From NCBI GenBank assembly GCA_030426665.1, contig JAUHYD010000003.1, positions 248,001-312,000 on the forward strand: a stretch of DNA of 64,000 nucleotides. The letters run 5' to 3'. The translations under genes and the position numbers were made by a program. Shown piece by piece: positions 61,372 through 64,000 of the stretch. Position 1 is the stretch's first letter, and each line of letters starts with the position of its first letter. The notes below the pieces were generated by a model that saw only the letters and a program-made list of their open reading frames with translations, was not told the origin of the DNA and searched no databases. This DNA is from Bacteroidia bacterium (GTDB taxonomy: Bacteria > Bacteroidota > Bacteroidia > Chitinophagales > Chitinophagaceae).

Positions 61372-61692
61372 CCATCCGAAACATTAATCATTTTATAGCG
61401 TCGGCGCGTTTACTTGTTGCTCTTTTTCATAATATGACGAATGTTTGGACGATTTCGGGGCTTATTAATAATATTATAACATTGGCACGAAACAATGATT
61501 AATTAAATTAAATGTGATTTTGGGAAGGGTAAGCGAATAACACCTATTTAATTAACTTCCGGAATCGCCTTTCATCAAGCATATTGATTTTGTCACATAT
61601 TATACATGGAATCAACTTCAGATTTTGTGAATTAAATAAATCAAGCGAAATGGTATTAACAAATAATTCATTTAATGAGTCCAACACAAATA

Positions 61693-61721
61693 TTGGATAA
61701 TGAGAAATAGTTGTATATTTG
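61693..61721 (+). promoter_or_regulatory. Full-consensus promoter of rimP-nusA-infB
   Basis: TTG (61693-61695), an 18-base spacer and TATATTTG (61714-61721) match TTG-N17-23-TAnnTTTG exactly. The predicted leader is about 55 bases and includes a G/C-rich hairpin. Confidence 0.75.
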
Positions 61722-61745
61722 CATCAGATTTGAAATCAAAAGAGA

Positions 61746-61768
61746 GAGGGGACACTGGTTGTCCCCTC
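61746..61768 (+). promoter_or_regulatory. Leader hairpin of rimP
   Basis: GAGGGGACA/TGTCCCCTC arms around the 5-base loop CTGGT lie between the predicted transcription start and the rimP start codon, followed by GTTTATTG, a weak T-rich stretch. It may be an attenuator or a protein-binding leader for this essential operon. Confidence 0.65.
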
Positions 61769-61781
61769 GTTTATTGAGTAT

Positions 61782-62237
61782 ATGTCTGAGCTAATAGAAA
61801 AAATACAAAATTACCTGGAACCGTTGCTGGAAGGCACGGATATGTTTGTGGTTAGCATTAAGATAAAACCCACAAACAACATAAAGGTATTTATTGATGC
61901 CGATGAGGGATTCTCTGTAGAGAAGTCTTCTTCAGTCAATCGCAAGTTATATGCAGCCATAGAGGCTGACGAGCTGTTTCCGGATGGCGATTTCTCCTTA
62001 GAAGTCTCAAGCCCGGGCATTGACGAGCCGCTTACGCAGATACGACAGTACGTAAAAAACATAAACAGAAAAGTAACGATAACAGATACCGAAGACAAGG
62101 AAACGACCGGTATCATGAAAGAAGCAAACGAATCCTATATTAAATTGGAAGTAAAAGGTAAGAAACCGAAAGATATAACCGAAGTAGAAATACCATTTGC
62201 AAACATTAAAAAAACAGTTGTTCAAATTATTTTTTAA
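61782..62237 (+). CDS. rimP: Ribosome maturation factor RimP
   Basis: RimP is needed for 30S subunit maturation. The 151-residue protein shows the RimP pattern FSLEVSSPGIDEPLTQIRQYVK in the N-terminal domain and a C-terminal Sm-like domain (VTITDTEDKETTGIMKE...IPFANIKKTV). It is the first gene of the classic rimP-nusA-infB operon. Confidence 0.95.
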   Translation: MSELIEKIQNYLEPLLEGTDMFVVSIKIKPTNNIKVFIDADEGFSVEKSSSVNRKLYAAIEADELFPDGDFSLEVSSPGIDEPLTQIRQYVKNINRKVTITDTEDKETTGIMKEANESYIKLEVKGKKPKDITEVEIPFANIKKTVVQIIF

Positions 62238-62285
62238 TTAAAGCACATTCCTTCGAACAGGCAACGTGTTGAAAAAGAGAGTATT

Positions 62286-63539
62286 ATGCCAAGTATTAAC
62301 CTCATTGACTCCTTTCAGGAGTTTAAAGACGCCGAAAACATTGATAGGCCCACCCTGATGAAAGTACTGGAAGATGTGTTCAAGACATTACTTCGTAAAA
62401 AGTATATTTCAGATGAAAACTTCGACGTAATTGTTAATGACCAGACAGGTGACCTTGAAATCTTCCGTAGGCGAGATATAGTGGAAGACGGCATGGTAGA
62501 AGACGAAAACCTGCAGGTAGAATACTCAGAAGCCATAAAGGTGGAGCCTGATTATAGTGTAGGCGAAGAGTTATACGAAGAGATAGACGTTCGCAACTTT
62601 GGTCGCAGAGCTATATTAGCTGCTAAGCAAACACTTGCCGCTCGTATTGGTGACCTGAAAAAGAACAATCTGCTTAAAAAATATGCTGACAGAGTTGGTG
62701 ATATAATAAATGGAGAGGTTTATCAGATTTGGAAAAAAGAAATTCTTTTGCTCGATGACGAGGGTAACGAACTGATTATGCCCAAGTCTGAGCAAATACC
62801 AACTGACTTTTTCAAAAAAGGCGAAACAGTTCGTGCAGTGGTAAAGAAGGTGGAGATGAGAAATAACTCCCCTATTATTATCCTTAGCCGAACACACCCA
62901 TCATTCCTCGAGAAACTTTTGGAAATAGAAGTACCGGAAATAATGGATGGTCTGATTGTTGTGAAGAAGATTGTGAGAGAGCCGGGAGAAAGAGCCAAAG
63001 TAGCCGTAGAAAGTTACGACGACAGAATAGATCCGGTAGGTGCTTGCGTAGGTATGAAAGGTAGTCGTATCCACGGAATCGTAAGAGAGTTACGCAATGA
63101 GAATATAGATATTATCAATTATACTGCTAACATACAGTTATTATTGCAGCGTTCGTTGACACCGGCCCGTATCAACAAAATGGACCTGAACCACGAAACA
63201 ATGAGTGCAGATGTATATCTGGACCCGGATCAGGTATCCCTTGCAATTGGTAAAAAAGGTGTAAACATAAAACTGGCTCAGGAACTGACCGGATATAGCA
63301 TTGATGTATACCGCGATGTAAATGAAGATGTGGAGTATGACATTGATTTAGAAGAGTTTACAGATGAAATCGAGGCCTGGATAATTGACGAGTTCAAGCG
63401 TGTAGGATGCGATACTGCGTTAAGCGTACTGGAATTGTCGGCCGACGAGCTGGTAAGACGAACAGACCTCGAAGAAGAAACAGTGCGCGACGTAAGACGA
63501 GTACTGGAAGCAGAGTTTAACGAAGACAATAACGATTAA
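62286..63539 (+). CDS. nusA: Transcription termination/antitermination protein NusA
   Basis: NusA binds RNA polymerase and nascent RNA to modulate pausing, termination and antitermination. The 417-residue protein has an N-terminal polymerase-binding domain (~1-125), an S1 domain (~130-200) and two KH domains (VGACVGMKGSRIHGIVREL and VSLAIGKKGVNIKLAQELTG). A final helical C-terminal region (DTALSVLELSADELVRRTDL) follows. It lies 48 bases after rimP. Confidence 0.97.
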   Translation: MPSINLIDSFQEFKDAENIDRPTLMKVLEDVFKTLLRKKYISDENFDVIVNDQTGDLEIFRRRDIVEDGMVEDENLQVEYSEAIKVEPDYSVGEELYEEIDVRNFGRRAILAAKQTLAARIGDLKKNNLLKKYADRVGDIINGEVYQIWKKEILLLDDEGNELIMPKSEQIPTDFFKKGETVRAVVKKVEMRNNSPIIILSRTHPSFLEKLLEIEVPEIMDGLIVVKKIVREPGERAKVAVESYDDRIDPVGACVGMKGSRIHGIVRELRNENIDIINYTANIQLLLQRSLTPARINKMDLNHETMSADVYLDPDQVSLAIGKKGVNIKLAQELTGYSIDVYRDVNEDVEYDIDLEEFTDEIEAWIIDEFKRVGCDTALSVLELSADELVRRTDLEEETVRDVRRVLEAEFNEDNND

Positions 63540-63679
63540 AAAATAATTATTGTTATGATGAGATAGACGACAACACTCGCCTCCAATGCTGTTTTCACTA
63601 AAAAATGGCGTAGGTTTGTGGATAGGGCAATTTCCGCAGGGCAATTTCGAAAAAAAATATCTGACAAGGAAACAGAAGA

Positions 63680-64000
63680 ATGACAAAAACAACGAACACA
63701 CCCAGGCTGCTGGCTGCTGCGAAAGAATTTAACATTGGTAAAGAAACACTGGTTGCTTTCCTTACTGATAAAGGATTTGAAATAAGCAGTAGCCCTAGTA
63801 CGAAACTTACAGAGCATATGTATGATGCCCTGCAGGTGGAGTTTGCCCAGGACAAAAAGGATAAGATTAAGAGTGAGCGCATAGCGCTGCCGAAAGGCTC
63901 CTTGCTTGATAATAATAATATTACGAAAGAAGAGCTGGACATTACGGCAAAAGACAGGAAGGAAGAACCAACTGTCGTGCCTGAAGCCAAGCCAAAAGTA
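63680..64000 (+). CDS. infB: Translation initiation factor IF-2, N-terminal fragment
   Basis: Only the first 107 codons are in the window; the gene continues past its end. The IF2 N-terminal motif is clear (TPRLLAAAKEFNIGKETLVAF, read in parts, then FLTDKGFEISSSPSTKLTEHMYDALQ in pieces), followed by the Lys/Glu-rich linker typical of this factor. It follows nusA by 140 bases in the conserved order. IF-2 delivers initiator tRNA to the ribosome. Confidence 0.93.
   Translation, partial: MTKTTNTPRLLAAAKEFNIGKETLVAFLTDKGFEISSSPSTKLTEHMYDALQVEFAQDKKDKIKSERIALPKGSLLDNNNITKEELDITAKDRKEEPTVVPEAKPKV

Larger units (their letters stand above)
61372..61781. other. 410-base gap between radA and rimP
   Basis: The first ~320 bases (61372-61692) are A/T-rich with no convincing gene, repeat or RNA fold that I can see; no clear radA terminator was found. 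The right end holds the rimP promoter (61693-61721) and a leader hairpin (61746-61768). Confidence 0.55.

Noticed and set aside
1-64000. tRNA, rRNA or phage/IS elements
   Set aside because: No cloverleaf-like segments with a GTTCRANNC arm, no rRNA signature and no transposase, integrase or capsid-type frame were seen in the gaps or genes.

Overview
The window looks like a chromosomal segment of a Bacteroidota bacterium, most likely from the Chitinophagales/Chitinophagaceae side of the phylum. The evidence is mutually consistent. There are several type IX secretion (T9SS) signatures: PorX, a PorP/SprF-like protein, two proteins with a gliding-motility-type C-terminal domain and two type A sorting domains. 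There are TonB-dependent receptor and lipoprotein genes, the long form of IspG, DUF2480, DUF4293 and DUF6089 family proteins, and many matches to the Bacteroidota promoter pattern TTG-N17-23-TAnnTTTG. No rRNA, tRNA, CRISPR array, transposase or phage gene was seen. The exact genus cannot be fixed from sequence reading alone.

Layout. 1-4.2 kb: a BlaI/BlaR1-type sensor operon with two exported accessory proteins, then a PorP/SprF-like protein. 4.2-6.9 kb: a DUF1569 protein, a MoxR ATPase, a divergent MazG-like pyrophosphohydrolase and the molybdopterin synthase pair moaD-moaE. 6.9-11.2 kb: a TonB-dependent receptor with an upstream beta-helix lipoprotein. 11.4-26.9 kb: rnhB, two giant paralogous surface proteins of about 1270 residues flanking small stress and detoxification genes (GyrI-like, OsmC, cupin), an M1 aminopeptidase with a T9SS sorting domain, and a large exported unknown. 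27-36 kb: housekeeping genes ispG, aroB-aroA and mnmA, plus a bestrophin channel and a Fic protein with a striking palindromic operator. 36-42 kb: a T9SS cargo protein flanked by a direct repeat, an orphan HicB, a DPP-IV-type peptidase, clpS, a DUF983 protein and an AraC regulator. 43-46 kb: a glycosyltransferase and rbfA with a LolC/E-type permease. 46-48.2 kb: a small accessory patch of short exported proteins and lipoproteins interspersed with a short palindromic repeat. 48.3-64 kb: serS, DUF4293, a 1312-residue hybrid histidine kinase, a DUF6089 outer-membrane protein, porX, a PadR/membrane-protein pair, DUF2480, radA, and the rimP-nusA-infB translation/transcription operon, which runs off the end.

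How the genes fit together. A recurring theme is envelope biology and T9SS-dependent export. PorX is a T9SS regulator, the PorP/SprF-like protein belongs to the family that anchors or exports T9SS substrates, and the giant Ig-repeat proteins, the M1 peptidase and the 36.9-kb protein carry T9SS-type C-termini. A membrane protein downstream of PadR carries a GldL-like HWPGAN motif twice. The sensor genes (BlaI/BlaR1, PadR, AraC, hybrid kinase) look like envelope or stress inputs.

The least explained parts are: the Fic gene's 30-bp perfect palindrome; a promoter-plus-terminator unit with no coding gene before radA; the hairpin leader of rimP; the PadR-linked membrane protein with an internal 60-residue duplication; the BlaI/BlaR1 operon that carries no beta-lactamase; and the repeat-rich lipoprotein patch at 46-48 kb.
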